Positions 54,540 through 62,560 of a stretch of DNA of 64,000 nucleotides are shown in pieces. A program made the position numbers and the translations under genes. Source of the DNA: Caulobacter sp. FWC2 (GTDB taxonomy: Bacteria > Pseudomonadota > Alphaproteobacteria > Caulobacterales > Caulobacteraceae); NCBI RefSeq assembly GCF_002742625.1, contig NZ_PEBF01000002.1, positions 62,001-126,000 of the forward strand, written 5' to 3'. Every line of letters starts with the position of its first letter. Position 1 is the first letter of the stretch. The notes under the pieces were generated by a model. The model was not told the origin of the DNA, did no database searches, and worked only from the letters and a program-made list of their open reading frames with translations.

Positions 54540-55226
54540 ATGTCCACCGCCTTCCGCCGCGCCCAGGAGCGCTACGGCGACTCCCTGCCGATCGAGACGC
54601 CCTATCATCGCGCCGGCCAGATCCATGATGACCGCGACGGCGCCAAGCTCGCCGCGGCCCGCAACTGGCGCCTGATGGCGTTCGCCTGCGCTGGCTTGGC
54701 GGCCCTGTCGCTGGGGGCCTATATCTACGAGCGCCAGGACACCAAGATCGCCACCTATGTGGTGCCGGTGGACCGCTACGGCCGGCCCGGCCGGATCGAA
54801 CTCGCCGACCGCGTCTATCGGCCCAGCCAGGCCGAGACCGGCTACTTCGTCGCCGACTTCGTGCAGCTGGTGCGGGCCAAGAGCACCGATCCGGTGGTGC
54901 TGCGGCAAAACTGGGTGCGGGCCTACGCCTTTGTCTCGGGCGACGCCAAGGCGACCCTGACCCAGCACGCCCGCGACCATGACCCCTTCGCCCGGGTCGG
55001 CGACGAAGCCGCCACGGTCGAGATCGTCTCGGTCCTGCCGCGCAGTCCCACCACATACCAGGTCCAGTGGCGTGAGACCGCTTTCGACCACGGGGCGGCC
55101 TTGCCCGCGCAACGCTGGACCGGGCTCTTCACCGTCGCCCACACCCCGCCGCGCAACGAGGCCCAGCTACGCGCCAATCCCCTGGGCGTCTTCATCACCG
55201 CCTTCCAGTGGAGCCGAGACCTATGA
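54540..55226 (+). CDS. trbF: TrbF, VirB8-type inner membrane protein
   Basis: A 228-residue protein with a cytoplasmic N-terminus (RAQERYGDSLPIETPYHRAG), one membrane helix (LMAFACAGLAALSLGAYIYE) and a periplasmic domain (QDTKIATYVVPVDRYGR; FTVAHTPPRNEAQLRANPLG). It matches TrbF/VirB8, the assembly hub between inner membrane and the channel. The trbG start overlaps its stop by four bases. Confidence 0.9.
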   Translation: MSTAFRRAQERYGDSLPIETPYHRAGQIHDDRDGAKLAAARNWRLMAFACAGLAALSLGAYIYERQDTKIATYVVPVDRYGRPGRIELADRVYRPSQAETGYFVADFVQLVRAKSTDPVVLRQNWVRAYAFVSGDAKATLTQHARDHDPFARVGDEAATVEIVSVLPRSPTTYQVQWRETAFDHGAALPAQRWTGLFTVAHTPPRNEAQLRANPLGVFITAFQWSRDL

Positions 55227-56236
55227 GCGGCCCTGTCCTGCCGTCGCGCCCGTCTGTCCCGACCCTGGCGGTCGTTCTCCTGCTGGGCCTGACCCCCGGC
55301 TCGGCGCCGGCCGCGCCCAACGCCGCCGCGCCGGCGGCGAGACCCGCGCCATCGCCGGTCGCGCCGATCCGGGCGGCGCAACAGCCGCAAGGCGCCGCGG
55401 GCGGCGCGACCGTCGCGCGCGCCGGGCAAAAGCCCAAGCGCCGGCCGGCGGCGCGGTCCCGCCGCGCGGCGAGCGGGCCGATGGCCACCATCGCCCTGGC
55501 CAACGCCCAGGCCCGCGACTGGCCGACCCCGGCGTCCTACGTCAATTCGGCGCTCTATTACGACTTCGAGCCGGGCCGCCTCTATACCGTCCACACCAGT
55601 CCAAGGTTCTTGACCACGATTGCCCTCAAACCGGGTGAGAAGCTGATTTCAAAGGCCGCCGGCGACACGGTGCGCTGGGTGATCGGGGAGACGACGGCCG
55701 GGGCCGGCGAGGCGTCCCAGGTGGTCGTCTTCGTCAAGCCGATCCGGCCCGACCTGCGCACAAACATTGTCCTGACGACCGATCAGCGCACCTACCTGAT
55801 CGACGCGGTCAGCACCGGCGGCGGGATCTACACCGCCGTCCTGAGCTGGAACTATCCCCAGGATCTGGCCAAGGCCGCGGCGGTCGAGCGCGCCTTGGCC
55901 CAGCAGCATGCCTTAGCCGTCGCCGCCGACGTCGCCGTCGATCGCCTGAACTTCCGCTACCGCATCGATCCCAAGGACCGGCGGGCGCCGCGTTGGACCC
56001 CGGTGCGGGTCTTCGACGACGGGGCCAAGACCTATATCGAGTTCCCCGCCGATCTGGCGACCGATCAGGCCCCGCCGCTCTTTCTGCTGGGCGAAAAGGA
56101 CCGCGCCGAGCTGGTCAACTATCGCCAGAGCGGGACGTTCTACGTCGTCGACCGGCTGATCGACCGGGCCGAGCTGCGGATTGGCGAGGGCCGCCAGAGC
56201 ATCGTTCGCATCACGCGCCAGGGCGGTTCGCGGTGA
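55223..56236 (+). CDS. trbG: TrbG, VirB9-type channel protein
   Basis: About 337 residues from ATG at 55223. Signal peptide (VPTLAVVLLLGLTPGSAPAA), then a basic proline/alanine linker and the TrbG/VirB9 domain with YTVHTSPRFLTTIALKPGEK, VVFVKPIRPDLRTNIVLTTD and RTYLIDAV. Outer-membrane channel component. The trbI start overlaps its stop (GTGA). Confidence 0.9.
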   Translation: MSGPVLPSRPSVPTLAVVLLLGLTPGSAPAAPNAAAPAARPAPSPVAPIRAAQQPQGAAGGATVARAGQKPKRRPAARSRRAASGPMATIALANAQARDWPTPASYVNSALYYDFEPGRLYTVHTSPRFLTTIALKPGEKLISKAAGDTVRWVIGETTAGAGEASQVVVFVKPIRPDLRTNIVLTTDQRTYLIDAVSTGGGIYTAVLSWNYPQDLAKAAAVERALAQQHALAVAADVAVDRLNFRYRIDPKDRRAPRWTPVRVFDDGAKTYIEFPADLATDQAPPLFLLGEKDRAELVNYRQSGTFYVVDRLIDRAELRIGEGRQSIVRITRQGGSR

Positions 56237-57462
56237 GCCCGGCCCGCGGCGATGTCACCGGGGAGCCCGAGACGCCCGCCTCGGCCAAGGCTTCGCCGCG
56301 CTCGGTGCTCGAAGCGCCGCGCCGGCCGATCGCCCGCTATCGGCCCGCGGTGATCCTGGCGGGCGTGCTGGGCGTCCTGCTGCTGGTCGGGATCGGCTTC
56401 CTGATCGCCTTCGGCGGCGGCCGCAAGGCCGCCAGGCCGCCGGCCGAGCCCCAAACCAGCCCTGAGGCCGCCACGAGCGCGCCGATCGACGAGCGCCTGC
56501 CGGCGACCTATGGCGACCTGCCCCCGCCCAAACCCTCGCCGTTCGCGCCCGCCGCGCCGGGGCCAGGCCCCGCTGGGACTTCACCTGGCCAGACGCCTGG
56601 TGCGCCGACCGGGCCGGTCGCCCCCGCCGCCCCGCCCGACGCAGTCGCCCGCCAACGGGCCGAGGAGCGCGAGGCCGCCCGCCGGGCCGGGCCGTTTTTC
56701 GGCGGCGCCCCGGGGGCCGCGACCCAGGCCTCCGCGCCGGCCGGCGCCGACCTTGCCCTGGGCGTGGCGGCCCCGGCCCCCTCGCCGGGCGACGGGGCTC
56801 GTCCCAAGGAGGCGTTCATCGCTCGGACCGGCGCGGCCGGTCCCACCTATGCGCCCAGCCTGCCCCAGGCGGCGCTGTCGCCTTACGAGGTCAAGGCCGG
56901 AACGGTCATCCCGGCGGCCCTGATCACGGGCCTCAACTCCGATCTGCCCGGTCTGGTCACGGCCCAGGTCACCGAGCCAGTGTTCGACCATCGCACCGGC
57001 CGCGTGCTGCTGATCCCGCAGGGGGCGCGGCTGATCGGCAAGTACGACAGCCAGGTCGGCTATGGTCAGGATCGGGTGCTGCTGGTCTGGACGCGCCTGA
57101 TCTGGCCCTCAGGACGGTCAGTGGACCTGGCCGGCATGACTGGAGCCGATGCGACCGGGACGGCGGGCCTGAGGGACAAGGTCGACACCCACCTGCCGGT
57201 CTTGGCCCGGGCCATCGGCCTGTCGACCCTGATCTCGATCGGCGGGGCCGCGGCTCAGAACAGCATCGCCCGCGGCAGCGACAATCTGGTCCTGCAGGAC
57301 GGCGCCGGCGGGATCGCCTCTCAGGCCAGCCAGACCGGCCAGCGCCTGGTCGAGCGCGATCTGCAACGCGCGCCGACCTTGCGCATCCGCCCGGGCTTTC
57401 CAGTGCGGGTCATGGTCGACAAAGACCTGATCCTGCCGCCCGAAGTCGTGGGAGGTCACTGA
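56233..57462 (+). CDS. trbI: TrbI, VirB10-type channel protein
   Basis: A 409-residue protein from a GTG overlapping the trbG stop. One membrane helix near residues 40-60 (VILAGVLGVLLLVGIGFLIA), a proline-rich periplasmic linker and a VirB10 domain with AGTVIPAALITGLNSDLPG, RVLLIPQGARLIGKYDSQVG and GFPVRVMVDKDLILPPEV. It closes the trb operon; no further gene lies within 125 bases. Confidence 0.92.
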   Translation: MSPARGDVTGEPETPASAKASPRSVLEAPRRPIARYRPAVILAGVLGVLLLVGIGFLIAFGGGRKAARPPAEPQTSPEAATSAPIDERLPATYGDLPPPKPSPFAPAAPGPGPAGTSPGQTPGAPTGPVAPAAPPDAVARQRAEEREAARRAGPFFGGAPGAATQASAPAGADLALGVAAPAPSPGDGARPKEAFIARTGAAGPTYAPSLPQAALSPYEVKAGTVIPAALITGLNSDLPGLVTAQVTEPVFDHRTGRVLLIPQGARLIGKYDSQVGYGQDRVLLVWTRLIWPSGRSVDLAGMTGADATGTAGLRDKVDTHLPVLARAIGLSTLISIGGAAAQNSIARGSDNLVLQDGAGGIASQASQTGQRLVERDLQRAPTLRIRPGFPVRVMVDKDLILPPEVVGGH

Positions 57463-57589
57463 TGCGGCGCGACTCGGCCCGAGAGTCCGATTCTTCTTCA
57501 ATTCAAGGCGTTTATTCGCGCATCCCGGGTATTGGCCGGTCACCTTTATTAGTTCCGCCCGCCGGAATCGCGATCTTATCGTCGACGCC

Positions 57590-57826
57590 ATGACGACCGC
57601 ACGCGACCTCGAATATCACGCGCAGTACCAGAAGCGTCTCCGGGCCGAGGCCCGGGCGCGCGGCAAGGGACAACTAAACGCGCTGGTGGATAGGGATCTC
57701 ATCGACAGGCTCGATGCGATGAAGGACGGGCGCGGTTTCACCAACCGCACGGCGGCTCTGGAGCAAGCGCTTCGCGAGTACTTCGAGCGGGGGCAATCGG
57801 AAAGGAACCGTGCCGTGAGCGCATAG
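57590..57826 (+). CDS. Ribbon-helix-helix-like small DNA-binding protein
   Basis: A 78-residue protein. After a basic helix (YHAQYQKRLRAEARARGKGQ) comes a short strand LNALVDRDLIDRLDAMK and helix TNRTAALEQALREYFERG, the MetJ/Arc-type layout. It may be a repressor acting on repC or on its own promoter. Upstream 57463-57589 is AT-richer than usual for this element and may hold an operator. Confidence 0.65.
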   Translation: MTTARDLEYHAQYQKRLRAEARARGKGQLNALVDRDLIDRLDAMKDGRGFTNRTAALEQALREYFERGQSERNRAVSA

Positions 57827-57855
57827 AAAAACCCGGCTCGCCGAAACGCGCCGGG
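57827..57855 (-). terminator. Minus-strand terminator-like hairpin after RHH gene
   Basis: On the minus strand, stem CCCGGC/GCCGGG (57832-57855, loop about 12 bases, with possible extension) is followed by five T (plus-strand A-run 57827-57831). This is the layout of a Rho-independent terminator for a transcript that would run antisense to the repC leader. Confidence 0.6.
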
Positions 57856-57945
57856 CTCTCCAGGTCATTCGCTAGACGGGATTGGCGTCCCGCCCGAGCT
57901 CTCAAGTCCTGCTCTTTCTAACCGAATCACCGACATCGCCGCAAT

Positions 57946-57966
57946 CAAAAACGCGCGTTCGCGCGA
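57946..57966 (-). terminator. Second minus-strand terminator-like hairpin upstream of repC
   Basis: A CGCGCG..CGCGCG palindrome at 57952-57965 is followed on the minus strand by five T (plus-strand AAAAA 57947-57951). Together with the hairpins at 57832-57855 and 57877-57892 it makes the repC leader unusually structured. Confidence 0.5.
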
Positions 57967-57987
57967 CGGGAACCTGTGCGCCCGCGG

Positions 57988-58006
57988 CCTCCCCTAGGAG
58001 GAGCAG
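57988..58006 (+). promoter_or_regulatory. repC ribosome-binding site inside a small hairpin
   Basis: The ribosome-binding sequence AGGAGGA lies eight bases before the repC ATG. Its GGAGG can pair with CCTCC just upstream (57988-57992 with 57997-58001, loop CCTA), so the site could be hidden in the mRNA. Such sequestration is typical of RNA-controlled RepC genes in repABC replicons. Confidence 0.6.
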
Positions 58007-58009
58007 GAA

Positions 58010-59263
58010 ATGCAGACCGTCTCGAACGGGATCGGTGACGTGCGCCGTCTGGCGGACGCCCAATGGGCGGCCGCCAAGCTCGCCGACACCTACCAGGGGC
58101 TGCCGGAAGGCATCTCCAAGGCCATGCTGCTCGATCGTTTCGAGCGGGCCGCGCCTCGGCTGGGGCTTGGCGACGGGGTCGTGCGCCTGGTGCGCGCCCT
58201 GGTGCGGGTGACCGCCGAACAAGACTGGATCGGCCGCACCCGGCCGATCGCCTGGCCGTCCAACGATGCGCTCTGCGAGGAGCTGCAGCGCTCGCGCAGC
58301 TGCATCCAGGGCCTGATCCGCTCGGCGGTGCGCGCGGGCCTGGTCCACATGAAGGACAGCGGCAACGGCAAACGCTGGGGCTATCGCGATGATCGCGGCC
58401 ATATCCTGGAGGCCTTCGGCTTCGATCTGGCCCCGTTGGCCGTGCGCTGGGACGAGTTCGCCGACCTGGCGGCCGCCCGAGGCCTGGAGCAGGCCCAGCG
58501 CCGGCATTTGAAGCGCAAGCTGGGCGAGATCCGGCGTGAGATCCGCACCGTCTGCGCCGACGCGCTTCATCGCGGCTATGGTGGGTTCGACTGGCATGGG
58601 GCGGTCGACCAGGCGCTGGGCCGGCTCCCTCGAACCCCCTCTCTTGGAGAGCTCGAGGCCCTGCATGAGACGTTCCAGGCGCTGTTGGCCGCCGTGGACG
58701 CGGCCTGGGTCAGGGCTCGCCAGGAAGGTCAACATGAGCCCAGGGGCGTCGTCAGCGAAGCCCAGAAAGAACCTACAACCCAGCCAAGATCTGAAGGATC
58801 AACGTATCCATCTCTTCGACAAGAGGTAGTCGAGCCCTCGGCGCGATCGGCCTTGTCGCCGTCGCCCGCTGAACCTTCGCGGGTGGAGGCGCCGCTCAGC
58901 GACGAGGTGATCCCGCTGTCGCTGGTGCTGGAGGCCGTGCCCGAGGTCGCCGACTATCTGGACGACCTGGCCGGCGCGTCATGGGAGGACCTGGTCGACG
59001 CCGTCGCTCGCGTAGCCCCCCTGATGGGGATCAATCTTTCGGCCATGCGCGAAGCGCGCGACGTGATGGGTCGAAACCGGGCGGCCGTCGCCCTGGCCAC
59101 GGTCCTGGCCCGCTGGAAGGATGGTGAGATCAGGAGCTCGGCCGGCGGCTATCTGCGCGCCATGTGCGAACGCGAGAAGGTCGGGTGCCTGAACCTGCTG
59201 CCTAGCCTCTATGGCCTGAAGGATCGGTTCGGAAAAACCCCGCCCAGGCGCTCGGAGCGGTGA
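58010..59263 (+). CDS. repC: RepC-like replication initiator
   Basis: A 417-residue protein. N-terminal DNA-binding region with LEEL-type helices (WIGRTRPIAWPSNDALCEEL, SCIQGLIRSAVRAGLVHMKD) as in RepC winged-helix domains, and a C-terminal helical domain (EDLVDAVARVAPLMGINLSA, RWKDGEIRSSAGGYLRAMCE). The linker is Ser/Pro-rich. It lies between a small RHH protein and a TOPRIM protein; no repA or repB genes precede it. In repABC plasmids the origin lies within repC. The element may thus replicate after excision. Normal RepC length is about 400. Confidence 0.82.
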   Translation: MQTVSNGIGDVRRLADAQWAAAKLADTYQGLPEGISKAMLLDRFERAAPRLGLGDGVVRLVRALVRVTAEQDWIGRTRPIAWPSNDALCEELQRSRSCIQGLIRSAVRAGLVHMKDSGNGKRWGYRDDRGHILEAFGFDLAPLAVRWDEFADLAAARGLEQAQRRHLKRKLGEIRREIRTVCADALHRGYGGFDWHGAVDQALGRLPRTPSLGELEALHETFQALLAAVDAAWVRARQEGQHEPRGVVSEAQKEPTTQPRSEGSTYPSLRQEVVEPSARSALSPSPAEPSRVEAPLSDEVIPLSLVLEAVPEVADYLDDLAGASWEDLVDAVARVAPLMGINLSAMREARDVMGRNRAAVALATVLARWKDGEIRSSAGGYLRAMCEREKVGCLNLLPSLYGLKDRFGKTPPRRSER

Positions 59264-59383
59264 TGGTGTCGTTGATTTCAGCTCTGCGCGGCCCAGGGGC
59301 GATTGGACCCGCCCGTCCGCTTGAAAGGATGAAGGGAGGGCCAGGCCGCCGGGCCGCTGGGTTGCGGTCGCTGGAGCCTTGCC

Positions 59384-60292
59384 ATGTCCCTCAAATCCAT
59401 AGTCAGAGCGCTTGGGGGTGATCTCTATGCCGGAGGTCGTCGCGCCAACATCCCCGCCCCTGGCCATAGTCGGCGAGATCGGTCGGTGTCCTTGCTGGAG
59501 CGGGACGGCCGGCTGATCATCCACACCTTCGGCGACGCCGACTGGCGCATTGTCCGCGACGATCTTCGCGCCAGGGGCCTGCTTGCCGGCGAACCCGCTG
59601 ACTCCTCGGCCTCGCCGCGACCACCGGTTCGGGATGAGGACCGGGCGCGCCGACGGGAGGTCGCCCAGGCCCTTTGGGCCAGCGGGCGCAGGATCGCGGG
59701 CACCTTGTCAGAACGCCATTGCCGGCTGCGCGGCCTGGTCGGCGATCCGCCCGGACCGGCGGCGCTTCGCCACCACGGCCTGGCGCCGCTCTCGGTCTAT
59801 CGGCCGGGTCCCGCCACGCGGCCCGCCTTGTTGGCCGGGGTCTGCGATCCTGACGGCGTGGTCACCGCCATCGAGATCACCTACCTGCGGGCCGATGGCC
59901 ACCGCGCGTCGGCGCTGCGGCTGGCGCGCAAGACGGTCGGCGCCGTCGCGCCGGGCAGCGCCGTACGCCTGGATGTCGCAGCCGAGACCTTGCTCGTCGC
60001 CGAAGGCGTCTTCACGGCGCTCTCGGCGCGACGACGCTTCGACCTGCCGGCTTGGGCGCTGCTTTCGACCTCAAACCTTCGCGCCTGGCGTCCACCCCCC
60101 GGGGTGCGCCGGGTGGTCATCGCTGCCGATCGGGGGCCAGAGGGCGAAGCGTCCGCCGCCGCCCTCGCACGGGTTCTCCGAGCGCTCGGCGTGGCGACAA
60201 GGATCGTCCTTCCGCCGCCGGGGTTCGGGGATTGGAATGAGCTGGACGCGGCCGGGGCGAACGGCCCGATCGGTGGCCAAAGGAGGAAGTGA
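59384..60292 (+). CDS. TOPRIM-domain primase-like protein
   Basis: A 302-residue protein. N-terminal part has GGRRANIPAPGHSRRDRSVS and LIIHTFGDADWRIVRDDLRA, like the zinc-less primase entry found in mobile-element primases (DUF7146-like). The TOPRIM domain carries AETLLVAEGVFTALSA (catalytic Glu) and VVIAADRGPEGEASAA (DxD-like D), then PPPGFGDWNEL. It may prime DNA synthesis of the element. Downstream overlap with the ParB-like region is absent; 63 bases follow. Confidence 0.8.
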   Translation: MSLKSIVRALGGDLYAGGRRANIPAPGHSRRDRSVSLLERDGRLIIHTFGDADWRIVRDDLRARGLLAGEPADSSASPRPPVRDEDRARRREVAQALWASGRRIAGTLSERHCRLRGLVGDPPGPAALRHHGLAPLSVYRPGPATRPALLAGVCDPDGVVTAIEITYLRADGHRASALRLARKTVGAVAPGSAVRLDVAAETLLVAEGVFTALSARRRFDLPAWALLSTSNLRAWRPPPGVRRVVIAADRGPEGEASAAALARVLRALGVATRIVLPPPGFGDWNELDAAGANGPIGGQRRK

Positions 60293-60355
60293 GGGACCGG
60301 GCGGATGCGCCCGACCGGCAGGATGGTCCTGGTCCGGGGGCGCTGGAGTTCCCCC

Positions 60356-62416
60356 ATGTCCCGTTCGTCTTCCGCCAGGGCCCTGGCCCTCGCCGCTTCC
60401 GCCGCGCCGGCGCCGTCCGACAACCGCATCCGCGTGCCTCTGCGCGACCTGGGCCTGGCGCCCGAAAACCTCCGCTTCGACGAGGCCGCCGATGAACGCA
60501 TCGCTCAGCTGGCCGACACCATCGCCGCGGCCGGGGTCATCGTCCCGCCGATCGTCCGGACGGGCCGCAAGAACGAACAGGCCTACATGACGCTCGACGG
60601 GCGCCGACGTCGCCTGGCCCTGCTCGAACTGGTCGCGCGTGGCGCGATCGACGAGGACTATGCCGTCGAATGCGTCCTGGCGGTCGGCAAGGCCGCCCAG
60701 GCCGCGGCGATCGTGTTGCCCAACGCCGAAACCGCCCCGGTGCACATCGCCTCGATCATCATGGCGATCGGCAGCTTGCGCAAAGCCAAGATGGACACCG
60801 CGTTCATCGCCGCCTCGCTCGGCTATTCGGAACTGGAGATCAAGCGGCTCGAAGCCCTGGCCGGGGTTCATCCCACCGTGCTGGCGGCGCTGCGACAGGG
60901 CCGCCTGACCCTCAAGCAGGTGCGGGCCTTCACGCGCATCGCCGACAAGACCCAGCAGGAACAGCTGGCTCAGGCCGCGCTCGACGGCCATTTCCAAGAG
61001 TATCAGCTGCGCAAAGTCCTGGACGAGGACGAGTTGACCGCCAGGGACCCCCGCTTCGCTCTGGTCGGGGCCGGTCGCTATAGCGCGGCGGGCGGGCGGC
61101 TGGTCGCCGACCTCTTCGGCGAGCTGCCGGACAAGGTGCTCGACGCCGACATTCTCGACGCGCAATGGCGCGTGCGGATCATGCCGTTGATCGAGGCCTA
61201 CAAGGCCCAGGGCCTGGCGGTCTATGTCGGTCCCGACAACGGTTACCGCGCACCGGACGGGTTCGAAACCCTGCCTTACGTCTATCATGGCGACCTGACC
61301 GAGGCGCAAAAGGCGGCCCGCGCCAAGGCGCGTCAGGACATCGAAGAGGCCGAGGCGGCGGTGCGCGGCCAGTCCCTCGACGAGGAGACGGCGCTGGACG
61401 CGGTGACCAGCCTCCTGGCCGCCAAGGCCGAACTGGTCGAGGCGGGCCTGACCGGCGCGAGCCTGGGGGCGGTGCTGCTGTCGCCGCACCGCGAACTGGG
61501 GGTCGAGGCGACCTATTTCGTGCTTCCCGCGCCGGAGGCGGAGGAGGACGAAAGCGGCGATGAAAGCGCGGACGACGAAACGGTCGACAGCGCCGCGGCC
61601 GCCGACGGCCGGATCGTGGAGCTGGCCGTCCCCAAGGCCGTTGTCGTGGTCGAGGGGACCAGCCACACCCTCCACGAGACGCGCACCGACATCGCCACGC
61701 GCGGCCTCATCCGAGATCTGGCCGATCATCCGAGCGCGGCGCTGACCGCGCTCCTGGCCCAGCTCTTCAAGCTCCTGGCCCTGAACGCTCATGTCTATCA
61801 AGGGGAGTCGGCCCTGACGCTGTCGGCCACCCGCTACAAGCGCGCCAGCCTCCCGGCGCATCCCGCCTTGGACGGCGAAGTGCGCGCGCGCTTGGCGCTC
61901 CGCCGGGAGGACTATCTGGCCTCGGGTTTGCGGCCCGTCGCCTATGTCGACGCCCTGGCGCATGGGGAGAAAATGGCGCTCCTGGCCGAACTTGTGGCCA
62001 TCAGTCTCGACGTGCGCGAAGTGCGCACCAGCCTCGTGCGGCACGGCGCTCGGGCCGAGGCCGCCGAGATCGCCGCCCTGTGCGACGCCGACCTAAGCGT
62101 CCACTGGACGCCCGACACCGCGTTTCTGGCCGTCCACTCCAAGGGCCAGCTGCTGGCGATGCTGGGCGAGATGGGCGTGGAGGACGCACGCGCCTCGGGT
62201 CTGAAGAAGGACGAACTGGTCGCCTTCGTCGCCGAGGCCGCCGCGCAGCGGCAATGGACGCCCAAGGCCCTGGCCTGGTCGGCCTCGGTCGAAGCCGAGC
62301 CCGAGCCCGCGGCCGACCCCGACGCCGGGGACCAAGCGAACGCCGCGGGGGACGACGCGAAAGGGGCCACCGCTTCGGAAGGCGGGGCCGAAGGCGAGGC
62401 GGCCGCGGCGGCCTGA
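60356..62416 (+). CDS. Large ParB-like protein
   Basis: About 686 residues from ATG at 60356. The N-terminal ParB/Srx domain has RIRVPLRDLGLAPENLRFDE, TIAAAGVIVPPIVRTGRK and YMTLDGRRRRLALLEL. Then a helix-turn-helix-rich part (GVHPTVLAALRQGRLTLKQV) and a long, partly acidic C-terminus. Longer than ordinary ParB (about 300). Such large ParB-like proteins are common in alphaproteobacterial ICE-type elements, where they may control segregation or gene expression rather than chromosome partition. It is followed by a strong hairpin. Confidence 0.82.
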   Translation: MSRSSSARALALAASAAPAPSDNRIRVPLRDLGLAPENLRFDEAADERIAQLADTIAAAGVIVPPIVRTGRKNEQAYMTLDGRRRRLALLELVARGAIDEDYAVECVLAVGKAAQAAAIVLPNAETAPVHIASIIMAIGSLRKAKMDTAFIAASLGYSELEIKRLEALAGVHPTVLAALRQGRLTLKQVRAFTRIADKTQQEQLAQAALDGHFQEYQLRKVLDEDELTARDPRFALVGAGRYSAAGGRLVADLFGELPDKVLDADILDAQWRVRIMPLIEAYKAQGLAVYVGPDNGYRAPDGFETLPYVYHGDLTEAQKAARAKARQDIEEAEAAVRGQSLDEETALDAVTSLLAAKAELVEAGLTGASLGAVLLSPHRELGVEATYFVLPAPEAEEDESGDESADDETVDSAAAADGRIVELAVPKAVVVVEGTSHTLHETRTDIATRGLIRDLADHPSAALTALLAQLFKLLALNAHVYQGESALTLSATRYKRASLPAHPALDGEVRARLALRREDYLASGLRPVAYVDALAHGEKMALLAELVAISLDVREVRTSLVRHGARAEAAEIAALCDADLSVHWTPDTAFLAVHSKGQLLAMLGEMGVEDARASGLKKDELVAFVAEAAAQRQWTPKALAWSASVEAEPEPAADPDAGDQANAAGDDAKGATASEGGAEGEAAAAA

Positions 62417-62420
62417 CCAA

Positions 62421-62448
62421 GGGCCCCTGTCCTAGCGGGCAGGGGCCC
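62421..62448 (+). terminator. Strong inverted repeat after ParB-like gene
   Basis: GGGCCCCTG (62421-62429) and its complement CAGGGGCCC (62440-62448) form a near-perfect stem with a short loop, five bases after the ParB-like stop. No T-run follows, so it may stabilise the mRNA end or act as a Rho-assisted terminator. Confidence 0.55.
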
Positions 62449-62560
62449 GACTTCTGCTAGCCGCGGCCCAAGGAGCCAGGGGCGAGGAAGGGACCGGCGG
62501 GGCGAGCCCGTCGGGTCTGGAGGGAGGAGCCCTCCGCGGCGGGTGAGCCAGGACCTTCCG

